Notes: generated by a model from the letters alone, not told the origin. Shown: positions 1-11,712, counted from the first letter of the stretch. The stretch is 64,000 nt of DNA from Hypholoma sublateritium FD-334 SS-4 (GCA_000827495.1 KN817539.1:355657-419656); one strand, 5' to 3'. Made by a program: numbers and translations.

Positions 1-1417
1 TTGCGGATTAGAACGGTGTGTGGCGCAAGATCGAGCGGTTCGCCGTGGCCCGGACAATTTGGGTAACACGGGCCACTACGCACATTATTGCGAACCGCGC
101 GATTTTGAGGGGAAGCGCCACTCTCAAATTCGCGCGGTTCGCAACGTGTGTGGCGTAAAACCGCGCGACTCGCCACAAATTTAATAATGCGCACACGCGC
201 ATTGTTGCGAACCGCGCGAATTTGGGGGGAAGCGCCACTCTCAAATTCGCGCGGTTCGCATCGGTGTACGTGGCATAAAATCGCGCGGCTCGCCGTAAAA
301 TCAATAACACGGGCCACTGCTCACATTATTGCGAACCGCGCGATTTTGGNGGGAANCGCCACTCTCAAATTCGCGCGGTTCGCAACGGTGTGTGTGGCAT
401 AAAATCGCGCGGCTCGTTGGCGGCTCGCCGCAAATTTAATAACGCGCACACGCGCATGGCTGCGAACCGCGCGATTTTGGGAGGAAGCGCCACTCTCAAA
501 TTCGCGCGGTTCGCAACGGTGTGTGTGGCGTAAAATCGCGCGACTCGCCACAAATTTAATGATGCGCACACGCGCATTGTTGCAAACCGCGCGAATTTGG
601 GGGGAAGCGCCACTCTCAAATTCGCGCGGTTCGCGCGGTTCGCAACGGTATGCGTGGCATAAAATCGCGCGGCTCACCGTAAAATTAATGACACGGGCCA
701 CTGCTCACATTATTGCGAACCGCGCGATTTTGGGGGGAAGCGCCACTTTCAAATTGGCGCGGTTCACAATGGTGTGTGTGGCATAAAATCACGCGTCTTT
801 CCGCAAATTTAGTAACGCGGACACGCGTAATATTGCGAACCGCGCAATTCTTCGCGAGTAAGCGTGGGCGTAGATGAGCCGCGCATTTCTCAAGCTGTAG
901 AGTTTATATTCACGCGGCTTGCCAAGGTAGAAGGTGAACTACTCTCAAATTTTTCGCGCGGCTCGGTCCGAATTTTTTTAGTAAAACGAACCGCCACGCG
1001 CATTTTTACGAACCGCGCGATTTTGTGGAAACGCTACTCTCAAAATCGCGTGGTTCACAACGGCGTATGTGGCACAAAGTCGCGCAGTTCGCCTTCAAGT
1101 TCCAAATTTAAACGGCGTGGTGATAAATCACGTGTGTATCTTGTTTGCCTCACGCATTTGCCCATCCTGAAGCTTTTGAAACTTTCGCCTAAGGCCTCAG
1201 GTCTTGCGTTCCATCCAACGCATCCCCTACATTCAAAGGTATATTGCTCGATAAAGAAAAGACGCTCCACGCCCCGCACGATCCGACCCTGATCCGACCT
1301 TGCTATCGATAGGCGAAGAGTGCGTGGCGGATGGCGTCGCCGTGAGCATGTTCCTCGCGCCGAGCAAATACATGGCCACCGGCACCGTGTGCGCTGTGCC
1401 CAACCAGACGGGCGGCG
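1..1417. repeat. Left arm of a 1.4 kb inverted repeat
   Basis: Position x on the plus strand matches the complement of position 58419-x from 1 to 1417. The pairing fails at 1418 (A, where the partner predicts G). Even the two Ns at 350 and 356 are mirrored by Ns at 58069 and 58063. The arm begins at the first base of the window, so its true outer end is not visible. It carries the hairpin tandem repeats (1-860), about 400 bp of unique sequence, and the start of a decayed SEC24 fragment. Confidence 0.95.
95..860. repeat. Tandem array of 117-133 bp hairpin units
   Basis: The core AAGCGCCACT (with an N or small variation in some copies) recurs at about 113, 230, 354, 485, 605 and 738, spacings of 117, 124, 131, 120 and 133 bp. 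It is flanked by inverted GCGAACCGCGCGA / TCGCGCGGTTCGC blocks. The clearest unit has perfect 18 bp arms at 207-224 and 242-259 with a 17 nt loop. Open frames across the array are by-products of the repeat and show no protein similarity. A mirrored copy lies in the right arm. Confidence 0.9.
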
Positions 1418-1600
1418 AGGTGTTCTGGCACCCGCGGTTCTCCCCACCGCGGGACGCTGGCGTTGTCCAGGGCCTGCTGCGCCTGCTGGTGTCGCGCATG
1501 CGGGTACAACTACACCGCACCACGCGTGTGCGGTGCTCGAGCGGTAATTGGCGAACTTGCTGTTGGTATATCGGACTCAACGCGCAGCTGCTACGCGGCC
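1290..1600 (+). pseudogene. SEC24-like fragment A (COPII coat), decayed
   Basis: SEC24 is the cargo-binding subunit of the COPII coat that buds vesicles from the endoplasmic reticulum. The translation from 1300 reads IGEECVADGVAVSMFL, then TGGEVFWHPRF and RDAGVVQGLLRLLVSR, then after a small disruption VRCSSG. This is the order found in the SEC24 trunk domain (gly-val-x-val-phe-leu, then Thr-Gly-Gly and a Tyr/Phe-rich strand). No start codon, upstream domains or downstream gelsolin-like domain are present, so it is a fragment. The inverted-repeat boundary at 1417 cuts through it, and its first 130 bp are repeated at 57002-57130 on the other strand. Recognition is from memory of the family. 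Confidence 0.7.
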
Positions 1601-1654
1601 CAGCCAGGTACGCTTACCTGTCGACTGATATTCTAATTTTCTCAATGCATTCGA

Positions 1655-2265
1655 ACAGTTGATTATACCAGAAGTATCCCGCTCGGTTGTCGTGATTCAT
1701 CCAAGTCGGGTGGTGTTGTGTACCGGAGGAAATGACTGTAAAATCAAGGTTTGGGGACCGGGTGACCGGAACCACATTGCTGTATCCCCCTGATCTAACC
1801 ATCGACGAAGACATTAGGCCTCAGAATCGCCGTTGGCTGTTCCCTCTGCATGGTCATTTGGATTATGTACGACCACCTTCTCCAACGTCAAGCATGTACT
1901 CAAAGGCCATGATCGCGGAGTCAATCGGGCCATGTTCCACCCTACTCTCCCCCTCATCATTTCAGCTGGCGACGATCGTGTAATCAAGATCTGAAGGATG
2001 AGCGAAACGAAGGCAAGCATGAGTTGATCATCTCGTGTGCAGAAGGAAAGACCGTCAGAGTCTGAGATCGATTCTGGGTCCTCGCTGCCCATCCGACCCT
2101 CAACCTTTTCGCCGGAAACTTGAGTGCGGGCGCCCCGCCTTCTCGGTCTTCCAGGACACGCTCTACTACGCCCGCGACAAATATGAACACTCCTACGATT
2201 GCAATACTGGCGCCGACATGGGTCTCCTCAGCGTCCGTAAATTCGGAAGCTCATACATTCCTCGC
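1655..2265 (+). pseudogene. Coatomer alpha subunit (alpha-COP) WD40 fragment, decayed
   Basis: Alpha-COP is the large WD40 subunit of the COPI coat of Golgi vesicles. Successive pieces in changing frames match its N-terminal propeller: GGNDCKIKVWG, then LHGHLDYVR, then [19 protein letters not shown] followed by [21 protein letters not shown], then DRFWVLAAHPTLNLFAG, and finally FQDTLYYARDKYEHSYD and NTGADMGLLSVRKFGS. The two visible nonsense codons (near 1992 and 2067) replace expected Trp codons (TGG to TGA). Frameshifts and internal deletions remove whole blades. It sits between the two SEC24 fragments. Confidence 0.8.
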
Positions 2266-2271
2266 TGAACT

Positions 2272-2450
2272 GACCTTGTTATCGATAGGCGAAGAGTGCG
2301 CCGAGGAAGGCTTCGCCGTGAGCATGTTCCTCGCTCCGAGAAAATACATGGCCACTGGCATTCGTGTGCGCTGTGCCCTACCAGACGGGCGGCGAGGTGT
2401 TCTGGCACCACCGCACCCACCGCATACTGGGCGTGATCCCGCGGTCACTC
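2272..2450 (+). pseudogene. SEC24-like fragment B, decayed
   Basis: The plus strand reads SIGEECAEEGFAVSMFLAP, then MATG, and after a one-base shift QTGGEVFWH. It aligns with fragment A over about 160 bp at nucleotide level, beginning at the shared TATCGATAGGCGAAGAGTGCG and ending near GGCGAGGTGTTCTGGCACC. The two copies differ by substitutions and short indels, so they are independent diverged copies and not an assembly duplicate. Confidence 0.7.
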
Positions 2451-3619
2451 ATGGGTCCATATGAGGAGGAGAAACCGGTATTCAAAGGTGCCCTTGGTAG
2501 TTTTTTAGAAGATCCACGACAAGTGCTTGACGGCCTCGTTACCGATACCCAATGCCCGCTGTAGAAGAAGTACGCCAAATCTGCATATGGTAATATATTC
2601 CTTATCCGGAATGGACGAGATATTACGTGGCTCTGAATGGCCAACTCCTGGGGACAGCTCGGTCTGATGGTCATCAACGCGAGGATCCTTTCTCAAAGCT
2701 AATTGGATTCTGTGCGACAGCGATCGGCGGTAAATCTGCAGCACTATGCAATGAACGCCAGTTGAACTGCAGCCGGAAGAGGATGACCTGCTTCAATAAT
2801 TTCGATGAGGCGATTTGCGCACCGGAATCTGGGTCCTTCACCTGCTGCACGGTCTCCCCTTCACTAAACCATATCCGTCGTAGACGACAGTTCACGTGCA
2901 CGCGTACACACGACAACATAAGCGTATGTTCCTGCCGGAAGGTGGTGCACGCAAAACGGGGCTCTCGGGCTGCGCTGCTCTGGTTCGGGTGTGCGGGCCC
3001 CATCCGCATCTTAAAAATGGGCGATGCAAAAGATGGCAAGTTAGATAGGAGATTGACGGTGATGAACGAGAGAGGCTTAGCCCGTCTTTTCTGCGTTCTG
3101 TGAGTATGCTATCTCTGGCGTTGACAAAACCGGCAGCGGCATCGCGTGTTGCATGGAATATCCAGGTCCTCGGTACGCTTTGTCCAAACTCTCATGAAGA
3201 ATTGTACGTGCTCTCATCCTCGCCCCGCCTCGCCCCGCGTTCAGCACGTTCACCGATCTGCGTCCTCGTAGGGCCCATGCACCGCATACGTCGCCTACCC
3301 TCGTCTGGCCCCGAGCTTCACTCCCTCGCAGATCAAGGTAAGTAAAGACAGTCACTTTGCTAATTTGATGACCAAACTTGGCAGCAAGATACGGTAGGGC
3401 TGCGTCAGTTCCAGACGCCTCTATGCCTATCGCGCCAGCTAGGCACTTCTAATTTATGTCCCGAATAACTACTTCAATAAGAGCAACATACTAATACATG
3501 GCGCTCTTCAAGTTCAAAACAATTAAAAGATTTGTTGAACAAGAAATGATGTAAGATACAAACGAGGTGTCTACGCAGTGCAAAAAATTGAGAGATCAGT
3601 ACAAGTTCACCATCTTCGA
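2451..3619. other. No gene recognised
   Basis: Open frames exist on both strands (for example 2627-3103 plus and 2674-3039 minus). They lack recognisable motifs, splice structure or compositional support. This may be further gene debris, given the decayed coat-protein fragments just upstream. Confidence 0.5.
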
Positions 3620-4356
3620 TCACTTGGCTGCTTTCAATTTTTTTCTCAACCGAAGATTTTCTTCAACAAGTCTTGTGTTTTCCTAACGATAGATAAGTCA
3701 AAAATTTAGTCACTAGTATGGAAATTGGAAAGCGATGTTGAAAAGATCAATATAAACAGTAATTCACCTCTTTGAGACCGAGAATTTCCTGACGCAGACC
3801 TTGCACCAAATACTTGCCTAATGCTATTAAATTTTCTTGCTCTTCAATTCTCGTCCAAGTCGCTGGTTCGGAAGCCGACTGTTCATAGCAGTCAAGTAAT
3901 TATTATGTAAATAACGGTCGTAATATTATGTACTAACCTGGTCATTTTCCCGGCCCGTTTCAGCGCGTTCGCGATCATCCCCACTTTTCACAGGCCCAGG
4001 CAAGGATATCAACAGCCCATCGTTGCCTACATCCTCGACCTCGATATCCAGGTTTTGACGAACGGACATGAATGTGCGAGCAAGTTGTGGGCTATGTGAG
4101 TACTCGTCTCCCCTTACGGCAACTGACGACTTTATACCTTCAAGATTGCCACTGGCAAACCTTTATCATTAGGCCTGCGTTTGTGTCTACTTGACCAACA
4201 ACGGACTGCCCAGGGAGATCGAATAAAGAATGGGTGAGTAAGCTCTCCGGTCCTCTGCCACTGAATAACCAACTCAAAAGAGTGTTCGCGTTCCTCCTTA
4301 GCTTTTTCACGCCTTTCCTTCCCTGCCCCGTTCTCATTTTCGTCTCCACACCTCAT
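3620..4356 (-). CDS. Uncharacterised protein with C-terminal leucine-rich coiled coil
   Basis: The last three exons splice cleanly by GT-AG introns. One encodes TFMSVRQNLDIEVEDVGNDG and runs to a Glu/Arg-rich end, the next reads TWTRIEEQENLIALGKYLVQ and on to ILGLKE, and the last reads ENTRLVEENLRLRKKL and stops with TGA at 3620-3622. Leucines spaced in heptads predict a short coiled coil or zipper. The 5' exon (about 4140-4356, Lys/Glu-rich, ERREKAKEEREHS) is less certain and its junction near 4100 was not resolved. I recognise no family. The start lies only a few bases from the start of the divergent gene at 4368, so the first exon may be wrong. Confidence 0.5.
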
Positions 4357-4367
4357 CGCTTTCTCAA

Positions 4368-7300
4368 ATGCCCAAAGACGTCCCGGTTGAACAAGAAAAT
4401 AGACCTGTTTATCAAGGTGAGGTTGTTCTTAGAGTGCGAAAGTCTGATAGCTCATAGTGTACAGTGGCATGGGATCGACTGCGTGCAGCAAGACAGCGCG
4501 CGCATAATAGACTTTCCCCAGGTCCATCCTCAAGTCAAAGCTCAAACACAGCTCCAGACCAAGTCGCGATCGCTTTACGACCCTCTAGCCCGATAGAGAG
4601 GCCGGAGACAACGGAGCCTGGATACCAAGAATTTGCTGCAGTCCACAGCCATGAAAACCCACATGCACCAAACTCAATGGAGCCGATGATGGTACCCGGA
4701 GATCAAGGCTATGAAACGGTTTCTCTTCTAGGAGGAAAGCGAAGGCGCTCAGCGAGTCCTCCTCTCCTTTCTTCCCCAGACCAACCTCTTCCTTCCTCAG
4801 ACCAACTTAATCCACATCATTTTCGACCAGCGGCACCGACCCTTCGTCCTTTGACCAAGCGCGTCAAGGTCGGTTTACCAGAAACCCCCCATCAATCATC
4901 GGATGCTTCTCCTCATATTCCGCGCGGACGCTTTGGATCAACTGCGCGCAGACGTTCTGAACAGGCAGCGCGAGTTCCAGTATCCGCCGAAGTATTACTA
5001 AACCAGCTGATTAGAAGTCGGGCGCAAGAATTGGCAGCTACGAGTACCATTGCCACGGTACCGGCAAGCGGTAGGTCTTGATCTTCATCCTTCCGTGGTA
5101 TATTGTTGACCTTCCTAATAGATTCCGCGAATCTATTGAATACTTATGCGCAAAGAACAATGATCACGGATGGCACCACAGTAGAACCCTCGGTTCCTGC
5201 ATTCCCCAGCCCATCACTAGAACAAGGTCATGGAAGTGAACTGCTGAGCGCTGATTCCTACGGACTACCCGCTCACGATGAGAAGGAAGGTGGGAAACTC
5301 TTATATCTTCTATCTTGCCTTACTTTTATCACTGACAATCTTACCCCGCAGGATTGCCGACTAATCAAACATCTTCCTACCATTTTCCGACTAATCGAGT
5401 GTCTTCCAGTCAATTGTCCTCCAATTTGTCAGCAACAACAGTAGGTGCAGAGGAGCGAAGTGGGGGCTCTAGTCATCCAGGTACAGCTTCATTTGTTTTT
5501 TCCTAAAAAGAATTGGACACTAAAATTTATCTTCCAGACACAGAGGTTTCTCATTCGGCCCCAGGACAGTCCTCGAGCTCATTCCAGCAAAATATATATC
5601 AGTCATCAATCACGCAAGCCTCCCAGATCCCAATAGTAGCAGAATGCGAACCAAACACATCGGCCACCATCACTGACGACCTTCAGCTAGCCACGCCAGG
5701 AACGGACCCAGAAATGTCTGTCCGGTCTTATTCCACCTCTTTACTTGAAGTGATACACACAAATTCTACAGGTATGCGCCTTCCAACTTTTTTTACGTTA
5801 TTTTCTGATAGCTTCGTATCCTGCAGCGGCGGCGAAACCTCATATAGATTCGCCAGGTACGCGTCTTTTACCGTTTACTCTCTCATCTTCAACGGCTCTT
5901 TCGTTTCCTCCAGCTACGCCGATTTCTCATTCACCCCCGCAACGTCTCAATGTACCTCAGCTGGCTGTGGTTGCACCCCCCCCCCAGCAGACTGATCCTA
6001 GACAAGAGTTAAACGCACCGACCGCCGGCGGACCGGCGCCATCACTACACGCTTTGATTGATGCGACAGTGAACCTCGACTTTCCAGGTATGCAACAATT
6101 TCGTAGTTTCTGCGACTTATTTCTGATGGCTTCATCTCCTCTAGCAACTCCGACGCTTCACCTAACCCCAATACAGTCTCCGGTACCATTTCTAGACATT
6201 ACATTGAATGGAGTGGGAACGAATTCGCCAGGTACGCGTCTTTTACACTTTACTCTCTCATCTTTAAAAGCTCTTTTATTTCCTCCAGCGACGCCGATTT
6301 CTCATCCACTCCCGCGACGGCCTCTCGGTGAATCTCAGCCGGCTTCGGTTGTTCACTCCTCCCAGCAGAATGATCCTGGACAAGAATTGAACGTACAGGC
6401 CGCCGACGGACCAGCACCATCGCTGCCCACCTCCGTTGAAGCGGCAATGAGCCTCGACTCTCCAGGTATGCAACGCTTTCGTAGTTTCTGTGACTTATTT
6501 CTGATAGCTTCATCTCCTACAGCAACGCCAACGTCCCAGAATTCTCCACGTATGTATATTATTTCCTCATCAAGGGCCGTTTACTTTACTACCCTCGTTC
6601 TCGTTGCTAACGGTCGTTTCGTTTTATACAGCGGCGCCGATTTCTCATCCTTCCAAACGACATTCGCTTAGTATACCTTCGTCGGCTCCAGTTCCACACT
6701 CCTCGCAACAAAGTAATTATCCACAAGGGTCAAACACGACGTCCGCCACGAATGCGACGATAAACGTAGATTCTCCAGGTACGCGCCTGTTTTACATCTC
6801 TTGTGATTGGTCTTTGATAGCATTATATCCTTCAGCGACGCTGGTTTCTCATTCACTTCAGACAGACCCATTTTTCGGTGTCGAACGTGAAGGAGGTGCA
6901 ATGGCCTTTGTCGCGGATAGCAATCACCCACCAGCGACGCCGCCGCTTTCCTTGGAACCAGTTGATCGGTCTTCAACATCTCCGTTCACTCAAATAGGTC
7001 GAGTTCGACCACGTTTGCCGATGCCCGCATTTGTTCCATTTACCACAGGATGTTACATACCGCCAAGGCCTTCCTACTTCCCATTCCCAACAACGGCAAC
7101 ACCATTGCAGGTAACGCAGTCCGGCCCTCAGAGGCCACCTGAAGGATCGCCTTCTCAATCATCATTTCACTTCGCTTCGCCTCCCGCACACTCCGGACAA
7201 AATTCACGCATGGCGCAGACAACAGCGGCGCAGGCCAACCAGAATTCACCTGAAGGATCGCTTCCTCGTTCTCAACGCTCAGTTCGCTTCGCTTCACCTC

Positions 7301-9141
7301 CAGCACCCTCCAATCAAAGTATACAGGCGACGCAGCCCAATCCGCAGAACTCACTTGAAGCATCAGCCCCTTCACCACCTCCCTCAGCTCGGACTAGTTC
7401 TTCTCCTACGCGTTCTAATCAAACACATTCGGGTCATCGTACGCCGCGCCAAGTAAGCTCTGATGCAAAACGTGAACAACGGAAGTCAAACGCCGTTAAG
7501 GCAATGGAGCGGCTGCAGGGTCGTTCCGGCCAGCCCGACGTTGGGACCCCAGTTGGCAATTTTTCTGAACGTCGAAGCCATAGCGATGACGAGGCAGATC
7601 CTGACGTCAGTATGTCCGATGCCTTTAATGAAGGCGGTGATGGGAGCGAAGATGGTGATGAGAGTGAAGATGGTGATGGGGGCGAAGATGGCGGCGAGGG
7701 ACTTATAAGCAATCCGGAGGAACAGTATGAACCAACCAACCTCGAGCTGACTTACGAATACCTTCTGTCAAATCCGGTGCGTAATAAGATGGTTCATACA
7801 GAGTCAACCATTGCTGACTCCTTGCCGTCGTCTACTCTAGGATGCTCCTTGCAATAATGCTGGGCTCGTAGCTATCATGGAGGCCGTAGTTGATTTACAG
7901 GCAGATGTCCAAACGATGCTTGAACGCGGTCCACCTCAACCAGGTCCTTCTCGAACAGATGATGTCGATGATATGCATAGCTATCCACGCCGCAAAACGC
8001 CTAAAACTAATTTTGGCGTTAAACATACAGCAAAACGCGAACTGAATCTGAAGGTAGTTGGGTACCTTTTTCGGAAAGTTCTGTTGCTGATGATTTTACT
8101 TAGACTGAAGTTCATACCTTGGCAAAAGAACTACTCAAATTATCTACGGTGGCATTGCACGTGCCGAGTGAACAAGACGTTCGTCTATTTGAAAAGGGCG
8201 ACCGCGGCGTACCTGGTCCATCAGCTGAAAATTTCTATCTCGACCTTGACAGTAAAGGCATCAACTCTAAATGGAACCAAAGAGCAACAACGATATTCTT
8301 CACACAGTATTCTTCTCAAGAAGCTTATCGCTGCACTGACGAAGACGCAATCAGATCTGCCTTTCAAACATATCTCAGAGCTCTGAAAAAACGTTACAGG
8401 AGGCAGGTGATAGAGGCCGCCAACGATCAAGCCATCAAGGTCGCAGATCGAGACATTGCCAAAAAAAATGCCCGTTATAACAGAAGGACTTACGTGCGCT
8501 TGTTTTGACATTCGGAATTTTGCACACACTAACCGCCAGTTTAGAAGCGACATCGACGCTGCAACTCTCTCAAAAGCTACGCCCATCACCCTGGTGTCCC
8601 GCAGATAATTGAAAAGCTAGATGGGATGCCCATCGACACTATGAGCGGAGACGAGACGGAACATGATGGCGACGATAATGAGCCGTACTTAATCAAAACA
8701 AAAAGCAACTGGCGTAGCAAAAAGGGGGATGATCTTGTCGAAATCTGTGACGCTCTGGACATGTCAATGCGCTTCCAATCAGATGAGCGTCCTGTTACTG
8801 GCCGCTTTCCGGATCCGCGCACGCCATCTCAACGCCCCGATACCCGCTCCGCCCCCATAGGCTTACCTGGCAATCTCTATTTATCTGAGTACCTCAATGA
8901 TCGAACAGATGAAGAACGGAGAAAGCTGAAAATTCAACCAAATTTTGAGTTTGCCTTTCCAGTTGAACTCCTCCGGTTTGTTCTTTCTTACAATATGATA
9001 TTTTCCCAAATCTCACTGTGGCTTTGTAGGATCGCGGAGAGATACAGAGGAGTTAAGACACGCCGCGACAAACCTCTAGCAAGAGACCACCCTCGCCTTG
9101 CTTTGTACACGGAGCCTAGGACGTCGCTCATAGACCTCTAG
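4368..9141 (+). CDS. Large uncharacterised Agaricomycete protein, 16 exons, 1304 aa
   Basis: Hand splicing with GT-AG introns gives one open frame from the ATG at 4368 to the TAG at 9139-9141: 3915 coding nt, 1304 residues. Order: Ser/Pro-rich N terminus with basic patches (GKRRRSASPP, LTKRVKVG); a Pro/Ser/Thr-rich zone encoded by duplicated small exons (5538-6836); more Ser/Pro repeats with the recurring phrase SVRFASPPA; an acidic Gly-Asp-Glu run near residues 830-855; then a compact C-terminal half including LRALKKRYRRQVIE, ARYNRRTY and DGMPIDTMSGDETEHDG. The last motif resembles the Gly-Met-Ser-Ser-Asp-Glu signature I associate with a multi-copy Agaricomycete family of unknown role. Basic patches and an acidic run hint at a nuclear location. 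No catalytic motif is visible. The exact fit of all 16 exons argues that it is intact. Confidence 0.75.
5757..6840 (+). repeat. Tandemly duplicated exon-intron modules inside the 4368-9141 gene
   Basis: Seven consecutive introns (starting at 5772, 5857, 6088, 6232, 6466, 6550 and 6779) all fall in phase 1 and mostly follow a Ser-Pro or Phe-Pro codon pair. The following exon typically opens with Ala-Thr/Ala-Pro. The larger module (exon with QQTDPRQELNAP then intron GTATGCAACAATTTCG; and QQNDPGQELNVQ then intron GTATGCAACGCTTTCG) is present twice, about 378 bp apart. The smaller exons are 27-30 nt. Both exon and intron sequence are duplicated. Confidence 0.85.
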
Positions 9142-9260
9142 CTTGATCATGTACTTACAACCAGCCCACTGGTTCTATTCGACTCACATATATAGAAGAT
9201 TTTGATACGTAGCACCGTACCGTGTAGTATCATCTAATCTAATCACAAGATTATTACATA

Positions 9261-10831
9261 ATGCAAATGACATACGGTGTACCTTCGAGTTCGAGTCTGC
9301 CTTTCATGATACCGTTGCATCTTGACCTCATCTCTTTGGAATACTTGGTGTTTGGGTGCTCACCTATCATGCCTTTCATGTACACACCGCTCTTCGACGC
9401 CAGTGCGAGTAACTTGGGTCGTGTTCTCTGCATAAGCTTTTCCCGTCTGGGTAAATACGCTGTTGTCGCAGCCAGCAACTGCCTCACAGTGTGGAACATT
9501 GACGAGGGTACACCATTGGTGGATGACCTCCGCATGTTTTCAGACCCCTTAAGCGTTACGTGGATTAGTGGGTTGATCTTCGTCGTTGGCTGCAGTGACG
9601 GCTCTCTATTTTCCTTGCAGGTCATTCCCGAAGAACAGGTCAGTGATTGCATCGTGTCACTCATTCAATGCTTATTGCTGAATAGTACTTACTACAGAGG
9701 GTGAAATTATTTGGATTCTTTGCTTCCGATGTTCCAATTCGACATTTATCGAGTAATGGAGCAGGATCGGTGCTTGTCTCGGCAGGTTTGAGTGAGATTT
9801 GTACTTGGGTGTTGACCATAAGTAAGTGAACTTAATTCACTGACGTCTGGAGATACTTACTTTAGACTTCCTGAAAAGGCCATCAGTCTCAAATCCATTG
9901 GGTCTTACAGAACACTTCGGCGGGGCCTGATCAGGAAGGGGTGATGCAGAAACTTGTGTCCCTCGCTTGTTTCGTAAAGCTTGAGCATCGCCTTCGCTCG
10001 GTATTGCTGATTTATGAGCACCAAGTCAAGTTTGTAGCTGTTCATCACTGCTCTGCACAGACTTTCATTTCTCTTTTCTTCAGAATCCTCGATATAGACA
10101 CTCTATCTACCGTAAGAGAGTACTACCTTCCTGCGCTTATGTTTGTGTTCATCTCTCTGATCACTATTCACAGCTAATGGTTCATCCCAGAGTCAGCGGA
10201 GCGTTGCTCAACAATGAAACATCGGCCATGACTGTTAATGTCAACGGCGACATCCAAATATTGAACTTTGAGACGGGCGTCTCTATCAAGTTGGAAAAGT
10301 CAAGAAACATCCCTGCTGCTGTTCGGTTTATACACGGGCAACATCTCATAGTCATCGGTGGAGATGGGCGCGCTGACATTGTTGATGCAGAAACGATGCA
10401 CAAGATGCAAACACTGTGGCATGTTGAAAAAAAAGATACGTCAACTTTCTCAAGGAGTCTGTCGTGGCATCTTCCTCGGCAACTTTTAGAAGAAGCCAAG
10501 AAACCAAAAATCGATATACTATCGGTGGGTTCACAAATCTAGTTCGATATCTAGATACTTTCTGACTCTATGGAAGAATTACTGCAGTGACATAGATGAA
10601 ACGTACTTAATTGCTACCGCTTCTTCAATCCACGGACAAGTTATCATATGGAAAGGCTGTGACAAGCAGTTACCCATTACATCGTCCAGCTGGTTTTCAC
10701 TTTCCCACTTTCCCGGGGCCTTTTATTCCTTACCTGCGATTGGTATCTTGATTTTTGCAGTACTCATAATAGACGATGGTAACCGACAGGCGATTTCAGC
10801 GGCTTGTGGTTCAGCCTTCGGGTATCAATAA
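9261..10831 (+). CDS. WD40-like beta-propeller protein, probably decaying
   Basis: Exon one contains LGRVLCISFSRLGKYAVVAA then NCLTVWNID and WISGLIFVVGCSDGSLFSLQ, the strand pattern of WD-type blades. After an intron ending at about 9700, KLFGFFASDVPIRHLSSNGA continues with SEICTWVLTI. A later exon has MTVNVNGDIQILNFETGV and GGDGRADIVDAETMHKMQTL, and the last exon reads ETYLIATASSIHGQVIIWKG and ends with a hydrophobic stretch (GAFYSLPAIGILIFAVLI). The junction at 9830-9950 leaves the frame blocked by a stop in the reading I can make, so the gene may be broken there. Such proteins are expanded in Agaricomycetes and usually have no assigned role. Confidence 0.55.
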
Positions 10832-11712
10832 ATCAATCTAAAATGTTTTTTAATGTGTACTTATGGTGCTTGGAGCATGCAGTCGAGTGTTTAGAAAATG
10901 AGGCTGAGTGGTAAATAGAAATTAAAACATCCAACAATTTCTCCGCGATGGCAACCCGCAGGTCCTTGACTCATTATCCTGGTCGACATTTTACTCGGGT
11001 GCCGAAGCTCGAACACCCTCTTTGTTGATATCGCACGCAAGCTGTATGTTCGAGACGAGCGGCGACTTCTTGACGGCGCTGTGCAAAGTGCCTCAGGCCT
11101 GGTCACTAAGTGAGGCGCGCGGTCTCTCCATGGATGAGCTTGTAGCCTGCCGGTGACCTGCCGCTACAAGAGTCTATGCGGCCATTTCTGGGAGCCTAGA
11201 ATGGTAAAATGCTCAGACTTGTATCTGGCACCAGAGATACCCGACACTGCGGGCAATTTCCATGTATGGCGGTCAAATTTTCTTTGAATAAATTCTGTCA
11301 GGACTCAGGAGATCGAGGGACATTCGCGATATGTATACCGTGCATATCAGGAGGTAAGCATACCCAAGACGAGGAGACCAATACACCTGCCCACCGACTT
11401 CTGTTCCTTGTCGACAATCCCGCTACCTCATCACCATTGGCGTTTACAACGCGGACGGCTCCCCGAACAGCGGCGGTGCGACCACCCATTTGCGCAAGCT
11501 CCCCGTGCGGCGCACGCAATAGCATTGGCGATTGTCTGGAAGACTGTGACTTCCGGATCGACACGAACATTGGATCATTCAGATTTGTAACATTCACTTG
11601 ACAGGGCTGGAAAATTCATCTTTTGTCGCTGTCTGCTGACCCGTGGTGAAGCCTCTAGCCCATCTCTGAACAAAAAACAATCAACTTGATTTTTTTAAAA
11701 TAGGTATTAATG
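10832..11712. other. No gene recognised
   Basis: A plus-strand frame at 11209-11601 and neighbouring short frames show no motif I recognise. There are no convincing splice signals. Confidence 0.4.

Noticed and set aside
864..1292. 142-codon frame in the left arm, identical to 57127-57555 on the other strand
   Set aside because: The identity only reflects the inverted repeat. The translation has no protein-like features and overlaps the repeat array.
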